Origin: Limnanthes douglasii subsp. nivea
Lineage: Eukaryota > Streptophyta > Magnoliopsida > Brassicales > Limnanthaceae
Assembly (NCBI GenBank): GCA_036936605.1
Contig: JAUPFV010000004.1
Span: 64,194,352-64,258,351 of the forward strand
DNA: 64,000 nucleotides
Reading direction: 5' to 3'
Shown: in pieces, positions 44,470-55,702 of the stretch
Numbering within the stretch: the stretch's first letter is position 1
Layout: each line of letters starts with the position of its first letter
Notes under the pieces: model-generated
Told to the model about the DNA's origin: nothing
What the model saw: the letters and a program-made list of their open reading frames with translations, nothing else
The model's database searches: none
Position numbers and translations under genes: made by a program

Positions 44470-46638
44470 ACTGGCAAACATAAATCAATGTCCTACAACA
44501 TGAGAGGTTCTTTAAATATTAATTGTTTAGCATATGCTGATGATATTATCCTATTCCTAAATGGTTCACTAATACACATAACGAAACTTTCAAAAAAATT
44601 AGATATGTATCAACTGCTCTCTGGCCAACAAATAAATAGACAAAAACAACATTCATAGCCTCTACAAACATGAACAGACGTAGGATAAATGCTCTGGAAA
44701 AACGCTTAGGCTTTAAACAAGCTAATTTACCTTTCAAATACTTAGGTTTCCCGATACACACCAATAATTATTATGCTCACTTTGAGGATTTAATGGAAAA
44801 AATAAGGAACAAAATCAATGAATGAAGCTAAAAAAAATTCATTTGGGGGAAGAATAACACTAACCAAATCTGTTCTCTTATCTTACCCAACTTATTACTT
44901 ACAATCCATTAAACTAACTTTGAAAATAATATCACGAGTTAGCACACTTTTAAATGAATTCTTATGGGGTTACAGTGAAAAAAACAAATCAATGTTATGG
45001 TGCAACTGGAATAATATATGTAAACCACATAATGATAATGGCCTTGATATTATGAATCTAAAGGATATTCAGAAAGCCTATTCTTTTAATCTATCTTTTA
45101 TCTTTAGAGACAATAAAACCTTGTTGTCCAAGTTGATGCACTCTAAATATTGTCAAAATATTCATCCATTACAATCTTCTTTAAGATCCACAAACTCTAA
45201 AACTTGGAAAAGAATATTTGAAAGTGAAGAAGAAGCTGGAAAACATATAATTTGGAAATTAGACAAGGGAAACTTGGACATTTGGTTAGATAGATGGCAA
45301 TATTCTGAACCCCTTATCACTTTAACAGTAGCTAATTCAAATCATTATTCACTAACAAAGGTGACTGATACTGGAATAATAATAATTGGGACTTACCTAA
45401 ACTACAGTCTTATTTACCACCTGCAAACATCAATAGAATTATTAAAACACATATCAACTTAAATGTTGAAGACTCCATCATCTCGAAGCTTTCCACTGAT
45501 TGAGCCTTTAATTTAAAAAGACACAGTTAATGCAATAAGCCAAAAAAACATAATCTCATTAATCAAAGGGAAAATCTGGAACAATATATCTCCAAATAAG
45601 TGTTCCTTCACCCTTTGGAGAGTATTAAATAACTTAATAAGTGTAGATAAAATACTACAAATAAAATGATTCCAACTTGCTTCAAAATGTCTTAGATGTC
45701 AGAACATTGAGTCATTAAACCATGTCTTCATTTCTTGTGAATCTGCCTGGTTTGTTTGGTCATGCTTTTCTGAAAAATTTAGTATTAGACACATGACAAT
45801 TAATCATATTGTTAAGCTATAACTACTATCAACTCCTAAAACAATCCACATTCGTACCATTTTACCTTCATTGATAATTTGGTCTATATGGAATGCCGAA
45901 AACATACCATTTTACCTTCATTGATAATTTGGTCTATATGGAATGCCGAAAACAACTGTAAACATAAAGACATAACTATCTCACATAAAAAGATAATTAA
46001 TCGTATATCTTATATGCTCATTTCTTTAGATTCTTCATCATCACTTACTCGAAAACATTGGATAGGTGATTATCATATAGCTAAAGACTTAAGCTGCTTT
46101 AATCATATTAAACATTCCAAACCTTTTATATATGTAAAATAGAATTTACCTTTACATAATCGTTCTAAGCTGAACTTTGATGGTTAAACTTTAATCAACG
46201 GTGAATCAAGCTATGACTTTATCTTAAGAAATGAACTAAGTAACTTAATTATGGCTAAATGAAGTGTAATAGGCAAATGTTCACCAATTACTGTTGAAAT
46301 TTATGCTTTATTAAATGGTTTGCTATGATGTAAAGATAAAAAACCTCAACATAATTGACATTTTGATAAATTCTTTAGGATTTTTTAACATGTTAGCCTT
46401 AGGTAAACATCCATGGCATTTTAAACAAATTATCCTATGGTGTAGGAACCTGATTAAGCCTCAAATGACCCTTAAGCATATTTATAGAAAGCAGAATACT
46501 GCTACGGACTGGTTAGTTAAGCATGTACTTAAAGAACACACAAAATTCGAAAACAATGCTAACCACACTTTCAATGCTCTATATGCTATTATATTACTAG
46601 ACTCATTGAACTTAGGTCATCTTAGGTTCTTTGAGTGA
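44470..46638 (+). pseudogene. LINE ORF2, 3' part: RT, zinc-binding region and RNase H
   Basis: Resumes the RT gene cut at 33376. The catalytic block AYADDIILFLNGS is at about 44531. The thumb region (LPFKYLGFPIH, about 44730) leads to a 214-codon open stretch (44818-45462). Then come the RT zinc-binding motif (CLRCQNIESLNHVFISCES, about 45690-45755) and an RNase H start (LNFDG-stop, about 46169) with FILRNELSN. Numerous stops. A 50-bp tandem duplication at 45855-45954 lies inside it. Confidence 0.8.
45855..45954. repeat. 50-bp exact tandem duplication in LINE ORF2
   Basis: Units 45855-45904 and 45905-45954, beginning TACCATTTTACCTTCATTGA, appear identical. Confidence 0.9.
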
Positions 46639-47132
46639 CACTAACAACCTGACAGGTTGAAAAACATGACCACCATCTCCTTTACTTTTGCAGGACACGG
46701 GAACAGAAAAAAATTGAAGAATAAAGACTCAAGAAAGATGACAAGAGATGATGATTTCAATTACAGATATTCAATGATGATGGATTGATGGACTAACGTC
46801 GCTGAGACTCGAGCTCCTGATGGGCCTCAATAACATAACACACTAACTCTTAAGCTACTAAATTGTAATAAGTTACGAACACATGTAAGATTCTTTTTTC
46901 AACATCAATAAAACAAGAATTTATTGGGAAAAAACTTTTAAAAAAAATTAAAAGTATACTGAATATAACTATATTTAAACTTTAATAAATTAAATGTCAT
47001 ATAAATTTAATAAATATATATAGTAACATAAAATTAATTTTGTATATATATAAAATCTAAAATTTAATTATATTTAAAATTTAATTAATAAAATCTCATA
47101 TAAATTGAGTAGATATATATGGTAATTTACCA

Positions 47133-47135
<3 letters not shown>

Positions 47136-47184
<49 letters not shown>
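47136..47184. repeat. (AT)n microsatellite
   Basis: Uninterrupted TA/AT run of about 49 bp in an AT-rich spacer. Confidence 0.95.
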
Positions 47185-47186
<2 letters not shown>

Positions 47187-48469
47187 TAAAATATGATTAT
47201 ATTTAAACTTTAATTAATAAAATCTCATATAAATTCAATAAATATATAGTAACATACCAATCAATATTTAATTAATAAACACAGTATAATTTTTAAACAA
47301 AATTAATTTTAATTTTTTAAATAAAATAAAAAATCAATGAATACAAACAATAAATATTGAGACCAATTAATACAGTTTTATTATCTTCAATTTATTATCT
47401 TCCCATACTCGAGCGTGAAATCTTCAGCATATCCATTCGTGCGTTTGCGATACCAATATTTTTTTTTTTAAATCAAACTAAATAAGAAGATTTTTTTTTG
47501 ACTTAAACACGTTAAAATACGAGGTCGGAGGACAAAAATGAATTCTTTTTATGGCCTGAACCATGACCACAAAGCCGGTGGTACTAAATACAAACAATAA
47601 ATATTGAGATCAATTTATAAAATTTTATTATTTTCTGCGTCTGCTATACCAATATTTTAAAAAAAATCAAACTAAATAAGAATTTTTTTTTTACTTAAAC
47701 ACGTTAAAATAGGACATGACCCACGGGTTCAGGGGCTCTGAACCGGTGGTGCATGACCACAAAACCTGTACCACCGGTCTACATGCCCAGTCATGGGCTT
47801 CAGTACCATTTATGTAATAAAATAAATACATATTTTAGGTTATAAAATTATAATTTTATGTAATAAAATAATATAATTTTTGTATATTGGTCTAGAGGTG
47901 GTAAATGTGATTGTTTTGTTGACCAGATCGATTATCATGCATGACAATGCATTTGGATAAGATGAGATGATACATTATCACAGTCTGTGTGTTAGATCTA
48001 ATGTGCGTCCCTTATAACTTATTGTTATGTGTTAATACCGATAATTTTTAATTATATTTAGATATTTTAAATAGTTTATTCCAAAATGGTATCTATATTA
48101 GATATATTATATTTTGTATATTTATATTTAGACATATTTTTATATATTTATTAAAAAAATAAATTGTATGAGTTATACGATGTTTATATTATAAATAAAA
48201 TATTTGTATATTTTTTTAAATATATAAATAGCAAAATAAAATATGAAAAATATTTTATTAATATTAAATAATAAATATAATATTAATTTAAATAAAACAA
48301 AATAATTAATTAATTGGATCAAATAACAATATTGTTTAATACAATTAAAAAATAAAAACACTACAATATAAATGTCTAATACAATCGGATATATAAAATA
48401 CTAAGGAGCTTGATCTTTATAGTCGAAAGGTTGTGGTGGAGGATTTGGAAAGGGAGGAAGTTCAACCTC

Positions 48470-48653
48470 CATATCGTAACCAAAACCTTCCAAATTCATC
48501 GTGTACATCATTTGTCGTATGTATTCTTTTTGTCAAGTAAGTCGATTCAGTTTTCATTATGCATATCGTAACCAAAACCTTCCAAATTCATCGTGTACAT
48601 CATTTTTCGTATGTATTCTTTTTGTCAAGTAAGTCGATTCAGTTTTCATTATG
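48470..48653. repeat. 92-bp tandem duplication
   Basis: Units 48470-48561 and 48562-48653 differ at one base (CATTTGTCG / CATTTTTCG). Begins CATATCGTAACCAAAACCTT. Confidence 0.92.
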
Positions 48654-48769
48654 TCACTGTCCCTATTGATTATGCCACGACTCGTGTTGACAATGTCACT
48701 GCTCATGTTGATTACGTCATTGCAAGTGTTGGTTATGTCATTGACCTTGTTCATTATGTGCTCATTCAG
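48648..48769. repeat. 21-bp minisatellite, about 5.8 units
   Basis: Units start at 48648, 48669, 48690, 48711, 48732 and 48753 (partial). Consensus about ATTATGTCACTGCTCGTGTTG with divergence between units. A length of 21 keeps any frame, giving a seven-residue repeat (plus strand DYVTAxV; minus strand like SDIVNTS). Confidence 0.8.
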
Positions 48770-49154
48770 AATATTGGCGATCAAAAAGTTATTTTTGTTG
48801 TTGAGAATAACTACCCTCGTTGGAAGAGGTCAGTTGATGTGTGGCTTGTTAAGGGAAACCATAAAGTGGACAATGTGCTTTGGTAAGAACATTATGTTTC
48901 CATATATCATCCAAAAATATGAAATATTTGGTCTGTACCGGTCATTTCGACCAAACTCTATTTCTCATTAATATTTCTTTTAGTGTCTTAAAGAATGCTT
49001 ACCTATACCACAATTTTTTTTAACATTACGCGGAACCATATACTTACATTTACCCCTTGTTTAATAAGCAAACGAGTAATTATCATCTCATAAGTTAACT
49101 TTACCCCACCAGCTTTAAAATTCATATGCCCAATGATCAAACTAGCGAAATTAA

Positions 49155-49381
49155 GCCCCTAAGGGGGTAGCCGAGTTGGTTGAGTATGGCATTCTTATGA
49201 CTACAAGGTCATGAGTTCGAGTCCCTCTACATACACTTTCTCGGCTGAGCCTGTCACTTTATGTGGTTTACCTTCTGGCGTTGGTTTGCAGGCTATCGCG
49301 TCAGACTGAGGGTTTACCCTGTGCGCACTCATTGCACTCTGAGTAGCGGCTACAGGTTCCCTCCGAAAAAAAAGAAAAAAA
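49155..49381 (+). mobile_element. tRNA-derived SINE, copy 1
   Basis: Starts GCCCCTAAGGGGGTAGCCGA. A-box TAGCCGAGTTGG (49168-49179) and B-box-like GAGTTCGAGTCCC (49212-49224) mark a tRNA-related head; a body of about 150 bp and an A-rich tail follow. Flanked by the duplication AAACTAGCGAAATTAA (49139-49154 and 49382-49397). The long direct repeat and A tail are the signature of LINE-driven insertion. A second copy lies at 53901-54121. Confidence 0.88.
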
Positions 49382-49479
49382 AAACTAGCGAAATTAATTC
49401 TATAATGCATTTTGACTATAGCAGCAGATAAAAATGTTTGAATATACGACAGTTGTGAATCATTTCTATATGCAAGAAT

Positions 49480-50395
49480 AAAACAACTATTAACTAATTT
49501 TAAAGCTAATTTAGTTTGGCCAACAAATTAGCTATAATAGCTTTACGTTTACCATTAATCATTGATTGCTCGTTACCATAAGTTAGTGCCTTCACTGCCT
49601 CATCGAATGACATATGCCAATCATTACCCCGTCTCATCTTAGGAAAAGTAAGGGAATATAAATTTTCACCATTCTATAATGGACGAGTTGGAAGCATAAA
49701 TTATTCTGCTAAGTCTGTTTGAAAAAAAAACTATATTCACGATTATCAATTGTGCAACTCATTCCAAAACCTCGAGCATTATCACGAATTATATGTCAAG
49801 CTGCATAAAATTATTGAACTAAATTAATGTACCAATCATAATTGAACTTAACAAAAACTAACCAACCTAAACTTTTATCATTATCAAGTAGATATAAAAA
49901 AAGTCCGCATGCCGATCACTTGGATAAGTTCTTCATAATCGAGAAGCATACCTGAATCAGGCATATGTTCAATAGTCTCGGGTCATTCCATATATTGGAA
50001 CGAAGAACTTCTTTCAGAACCCTTTTTCTTTTCGATGCGAATGAATCTTCTTATCTTTAAACATTTTTTGATTTTATTGAAGCCATACAATAAATTCAAC
50101 ATTTTTTTGTGAGAGATTTTAGAAGAAAATTAGTATTTTTGTGTGTGTTTATAATGCGTAGAATATATGCGATTGAATGGAGTATTAATACCCATTTTTT
50201 CCATTGGGAATCGAACGTGCGATTCCGAGCAAATTGGACATCCAATTTGTAACGATTATTTGAAAAAGTAGTCGTTACCAAATTAGACGTCCGACTTGGT
50301 CCGATTTTTTTTATACTTTTTTTTAAAATTTCTTTTTGTGCTTCTCCTCTATAAATAGAGAAGAAACACACTCCAATATCACTCACCAGGGTGGC
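49480..50395 (-). pseudogene. Unidentified decayed coding remnant
   Basis: On the minus strand, a leader with TATTTATAG (near 50351) and a short ATG reading (MLNLLYGFNKIKK at about 50102) precede a broken reading. Recognisable protein-like pieces are MPDSGMLLDYEELIQVI (about 49965), HIIRDNARGFGMSCTIDNRE (about 49795) and MRRGNDWHMSFDEAVKALTY (about 49640), ending AIIANLLAKLN. Several stops. I do not recognise the family; a DNA transposon gene is a guess. The upstream part contains the palindrome AAATTGGACATCCAATTT (50230-50247). Confidence 0.35.
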
Positions 50396-51184
50396 TTGGC
50401 CTGGATAATACTATACACGGGTGATCACTCCACTGAATTGCCTATGTAGTTTACCTACTTGGTATATATGTTTTTAGCCTTATATAAGGATGACAATTTT
50501 TTATGAACCCATGGGTATCCGACCCGAGCGATCCCATAAGATGGATTATTAGTTTTAAAATTTTTCAAAAATGGATTGTGGGTTTGAAAATTTATTAGCT
50601 ATATTGGGTTTGAGATTGGTTATGGATTTTAAAATTTTCCAACGTGAAAACCCGAATCAAGTGAATGACATTCTTCAGTTATTATTTACTTTTTGATAAT
50701 TTTGCTATTTATTTATACTTTATTATATTAAAATTGTTGTAAATTAACTTATGTTTAACAAATATAAATATAAAGATTTCATCAAATAAATTTAATAAAA
50801 ATTATAATTTCTTAATAAATTTATATATTTAATAATATATATTTTATTAAATAACGATAGTAAATAATCAATATTTTTTATAAATTTATCAGGAAATTTT
50901 ATATAAAATGTAATGCAGGAGGACAAAATTTATAAGGAAATTTTATATAAAATATAATGCAGGAGGACAAAATTTATATACTTTTTTTTTGGTTAGTCCG
51001 CCTCCGAAAAATATTCCAAAATATTTGTAAACAATTATTTTATTTATTAGGTAATTTTTTATCAAAAAAATTAAAAACCTAGCACAAACTTAAGTCCAGC
51101 TAAATTTTGAAATAAATCCGTGAAAGTCAATAAAAACGCCGATTATGATAAATCTATATACATATATATATTGTCTTCTCATCC
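50396..51184. other. Spacer upstream of histone H4
   Basis: AT-rich, no gene seen. Contains a 44-bp tandem duplication (50891-50934 and 50935-50978, one mismatch) with AATGCAGGAGGACAAAATTT. Confidence 0.6.
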
Positions 51185-51753
<569 letters not shown>

Positions 51754-52569
51754 TTATTGTTTGACTAGATTAGGGTTTGTCCAATCGAATGCGATTGTGA
51801 ATTGTAATAGGCTGGTTGCCCATGCTTCTTAGTTGGTATGAACTGTTTTTCAAATTTCCTACAACTATTGGCGTGTTTGATTTCGATTTCGATTTTTGGA
51901 ATTGCCCTAGAACCGCATGCTTGTAAACTTCAAAATACAAAAGAACAATTATATCATTTTATCTTATGCTCTTATTTGATAGTTTTCACTCAATCCATCT
52001 TAAGAAATTTTATAATATTTTTATTGCTTGATAGTCCTTAATGTGCTTATAAGGGATTTTCGTTATATATAAAATGTTCAAATGGGGAATGTTCTTTCTG
52101 TTCATGATACTGAATTCAGACCAGATGCCTTCAAACTTTCTGCTTTGGCTGGTGCCATTTATTTTAAATGGCCGATGAGTACAGAACAGCTTGTTAACAA
52201 CTTCAAGCTTAGGGTGAAACCCATGTTGCTGGCCTGAAATGTCTCTAATACGGTTTAAGCTTGCACAAGGCAGATGGAGCTTTTAGTGAAACACTTTGAG
52301 AGAAACTAATAAGAATATGAAAAAACAAAGGAAATGGATGTACTGATAAGTATTGCAAGGATCAAATAACAGCTACGGGTACTAGCTCAGCTAATAAATA
52401 GCTTCTATGACTAGATGTCATAAAATGCCATGTAAAGAGCAGGGTCATTCGTTAAGTGCAAGGCGTTTCTCCTTTAACACCGGGAGGTGTCTAGGACTTG
52501 CTCCGAAATATACTGTGGGCTTTATTTTGTTCGTAGCAGGGCATTGCCCTACTTATATAAGCAACTGAC
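51754..52569. other. H4 3' flank
   Basis: 3' UTR and spacer. Short ORFs at 51838-52041 have no recognisable content. The part after about 52080 may be the degraded 3' end of the minus-strand LINE remnant, but I see no clear motif. Confidence 0.4.
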
Positions 52570-54791
52570 GTTTTTAGATTTTATAATTCGGGCAAATTAA
52601 AGCTGATGCTAATAGATCTTTTGATGATATGAAAAAGTAGGTTAATGCAAAGACTAAGATTTAAGGCAAAAGGATCTCGAAATGCTTCTCTTAGGAATAG
52701 TAGACGGACTATGACTTTTACTGAAAACCATCTGCCAGCAACGACTTTGTTTTTTAGTAGAAACCCACTCTGCAGGAGGTTATGATCCTTGTGATTAAGA
52801 TTTTTTTTCAGGTTTTGCTTGATTACATAACCGGAGGCTTTTCCGGCAACTTGTTGAGATTTTTTCACACTCATGCACCAAACCTCCGAGGAACCGGCTA
52901 GTTTTTTTTGCATAATTGAGCCCAAATCCAGAACAAAAATGTTATTGCAAAGGATGTTCTGTTAAAGCTAAAGAAAACCATTGTGATCCCTAATTAGCCC
53001 TCCTCCACTAGATTCACCATTCCTACTACAAGTTCCCTTACTGATTAACTTACACATGTTAGATTTGGGATTCTTTGAGCGAAATAGGAACCTAAAGTTT
53101 AGCAGCATGATGATTAACACAGTTAAGTTAATAGTGAAATGAGTTCTTTTGAGCAGGTAAGATCTGTCAAAGCTGGATAGGATGTGAATCACCTTGTTAA
53201 TCATAGAGCTAGGATTGTCTAATTTGTATTTGTGCTTTTTGTTGTTTTTTTGACTTCTAGATAACTCAGACAGTCATGAGATGCATACTAATTCTTATTA
53301 GAATCTTCTTAGTAGTAGACCGGTACCAAATTCGGATTAAGTGAAGCAGAGACATAGTTCTGGTAATGCTTATGTTGAATAAAACTGCAAAGTAGTTCCA
53401 GACAGACCACGAATCATTGCATTGGACAAACACATGATTAGTTGATTTGATGTTGTCACACTTATGACATTTAGAAGGTAGGATGAACTTTCTCTTTTGG
53501 AGATTGGTATCAATTGGGATCCAATTGAAAAAGGTTCTCCAAAGAAGGAAGGAGAGTTTCTTTAGATGGATCTAGTTCCAAGTCTTCGTGTAAAGGTTAG
53601 ACGTATTACCTTTAAATCTCATAGCATGCATCCCAAGTAATCTTTGAGTTGAAATTCTCATCCCAATCAAGAATTATATTTCTCGTCTTGTTAATAATAT
53701 CTTCAAAGTTAGATGCTCTGCTGTTGTTGTTGTTAATTATACTGCCCAGGTACTTAAAAGGACTATGGCAGTGTTTGATGTTTACAATCTCTTCCAACTC
53801 ATGAGCTTTTCTGTTTGATATCTTGACAGGAACCATAAGCTTTGATTTTTCTCTATATATAAGCTGCCCGGAGACCGATTGGTGTGATTTAAGAAGAATT
53901 ATTTTTTTTCGGAGGGAACCCGCAGCCGCTACTCAGAGTGCAATGAGTGCGCACAGGGTAAACCCTCAGTCTGACGCGATAGCCTGCAAACCAACGCCAG
54001 AAGGTAAACCACACAAGGTGACAGGCTCAGCCGAGAAAGCGTATGTAGAGGAACTCGAACTCATGACCTTTTTGGTCATAAGAATGCCATACTCAACCAA
54101 CTCGGCTACCCCCTTGGGGGCGATTTAAGAAGGAATTGATTTGATTAACAGAGGAGATTGAACCATTGCAGAATACCCCCATATCACATGCCAAACAAGT
54201 TATGTTGAGTTTTCATCTGTATTTGAATTTGTTAGCTTGATTTTCAGAGTAGATGACCTTTAAACCCCTGATAAGATATTCCTTCTAAGATTATGAAAAG
54301 GCTAAGGGAGAGAGGTCTCCCTGCCTAAACCCTTTTATAGATTTGAAGAAGCCTTTCATCTCACCATTAATCACAATAAAATAGTAGATGGTAGATATAT
54401 TATTTTCCACCAGCTTTAAAAACAAAGAACTAAACCTAAATCTGGCCATAACTTTAGAAGGAAAGTGTGATCAATTCTATCAAAAGTCTTCGACATATCA
54501 AGTTTAAAGATAATATTACTCTCCATAGATTTCAAATTTAGATCATAACAGAGTTTTTGAGCCATCAGATTATGGTCATGAATATTTCTCCTTTTGGAAA
54601 AAAGCCCTTACTTTTCGGAGATTATTTTGGACAAAATACTAATAAGTCTGTATGAGAGATAATTGACCAGCCAGCTTTGAAAAATTCCCCATTAAAACCA
54701 TCAGGTTGTGGAGTACAATTTGAATTAAATTTTTTAATAATATTATAAATTTCAGACTCATTTGTGCGCACCATAAATATAAAATTATCTT
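52570..54791 (-). pseudogene. L1-type LINE ORF2 remnant on the minus strand
   Basis: In minus-strand order: the RT entry motif NSNCTPQPDGFNGEFFK (about 54760-54690); FKLDMSKTFDRIDHTF (about 54520-54475); a thumb motif SPFKYLGSIIN (about 53765); and an RNase H start SSGGGLIRDHNGFL (about 53010-52968), continuing to about 52581. Many stops and frame changes. The 5' part was cut away by insertion of copy E at 54792, and a SINE is inserted at 53901-54121. Distinct in sequence from the LINE at 29458. Confidence 0.75.
53901..54121 (-). mobile_element. tRNA-derived SINE, copy 2
   Basis: Reverse orientation; its T-rich left end (53902-53909) is the A tail and its tRNA-like head ends at 54121 with CCCCCAAGGGGGTAGCCGAG on the minus strand. 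The body matches copy 1 with few differences. Flanked by GATTTAAGAAG(G)AATT at 53886-53900 and 54122-54137 (one-base difference). It lies within the LINE remnant. Confidence 0.87.
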
Positions 54792-55271
54792 TGGTGAGGA
54801 TAAAAGTAGCCTGAGGGTAGGCTGGTAATTTCAAGTGGAGTTTTAAGGCGGCGTAAGGGTGTTTCACGGTGGTGTGTGGGTGTTTAAGGGTGTTTCAAAG
54901 TGCTTTTAATGTGGAGAGAGAATTGAGCAGCTTGGCAGCAGTCAATTTTATTACCCATAGTTAATGCTGGTGGTTGGGTATTTATAGTATGAAATTTGGG
55001 CCCTTATGGGCTTTCGGGTCAAGTTTAATGGACCCGGGTCATGTTTAAAGACCCATGAGTTTTAAGCAGATGGGAAAATAGCTTAGTCAGATTGTGCTTA
55101 GGTTTTTTAGTACTTTAGTCATAGTTCGAACTGCCTTAGGCTTGCAGTGTTCGAAGTCATCTGCCCGGTTCAATAGTCCTGTCCGAATTAAGTTCTTGGA
55201 GCCTGTCCGGTTTACGGAGAGATTTACTTTGGGCTGCCCTCCCGGGGAGCACTTCGAATTCGGACTCATCA
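54792..55271 (-). repeat. 3' LTR of copy E (480 bp)
   Basis: Plus-strand view TGGTGAGGATAAAAGTAGCC to CGGACTCATCA. Sense TATA box at 54979-54986 (TATTTATA). Aligns with the copy A LTR along its length, with small indels. Confidence 0.9.
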
Positions 55272-55288
55272 GGAGCCCCTTTTTTAGG
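55272..55288 (-). other. Polypurine tract of copy E
   Basis: CCTAAAAAAGGGGCTCC on the minus strand, abutting the LTR. Confidence 0.75.
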
Positions 55289-55427
55289 TATTTGAACAAG
55301 TGCCTTTGTCAAAGAACTGAAAAACAGTCCGATTTAGAAGGTGGTTTTTCAATTCGAAGAGAACTAAGGACGGACCCGGACAGACCAATCGTTACGAATT
55401 CCAAACGGTTCTTGTCAGAGTTAGTGG

Positions 55428-55608
55428 GACACGTGTCACCCTCTGGTTGGTCACTTTAGCCGTTTTTTCTCCTTGAAAGTTGCACCACTTTCTCGAACAA
55501 GTTACTTCTTTTAAATGCCATAAATGACATCAGCGCCGTCTTTTAATCATTGCCCAACTTTTCGGATTCTCCTAGGAATCAACCCCTTTTTTCACATTTA
55601 CTATAAAT
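55428..55608 (+). promoter_or_regulatory. Antisense promoter of copy E
   Basis: GACACGTGTC at 55428-55437, TGACATCAGCGCCGTC near 55527-55542, TATAAAT at 55602-55608, 101 bp before the ATG. Matches copies A and D. Confidence 0.6.
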
Positions 55609-55702
55609 TCTGTTCACTTTTCACAGCCTCATTATCTATTTCACTCTGCCATTTTACCCAAAGCTTTATCTCTCTAAAACTTCAAAATTTCCTTAGCTGT
55701 TT

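Larger units (their letters stand above)
29458..46948 (+). mobile_element. L1-type non-LTR retrotransposon (LINE), split by a Mutator-like element
   Basis: Plus strand; about 6.4 kb once the inserted DNA at 33377-44460 and the duplicated 9 bp are discounted. Domains in order: ORF1 with a CCHC knuckle, endonuclease, RT, RT zinc-binding region and RNase H, then an A-rich tail (about 46928-46948). TAAAAGTAT occurs at 29449-29457 and 46949-46957 and is the likely target duplication. Stops are frequent in every frame, so this is an old, dead copy. Confidence 0.85.
46958..49138. other. AT-rich spacer with local repeats
   Basis: No intact gene. Holds an (AT)n run (47136-47184); two diverged copies of a block of about 240 bp (47343-47585 and 47590-47770; shared text ACAAACAATAAATATTGAGA); an inverted pair ACCGGTGGT/ACCACCGGT near 47732-47776; a 92-bp tandem duplication; and a 21-bp minisatellite. 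On the minus strand 48590-48410 reads like a short Pro-rich C-terminus (NLEGFGYDMEVELPPFPNPP) that I cannot assign. Confidence 0.55.

Noticed and set aside
48173..48361. Small minus-strand ORF
   Set aside because: Composed of AT-rich low-complexity sequence with no motif.
49155..49230. A tRNA gene
   Set aside because: The head has A- and B-box-like motifs but no proper cloverleaf end, and it continues into a shared body with A tail and target duplications, so it is a SINE.
53823..54128. Plus-strand ORF across the second SINE
   Set aside because: It is the chance reading through SINE sequence, also seen in the first copy on the opposite strand.
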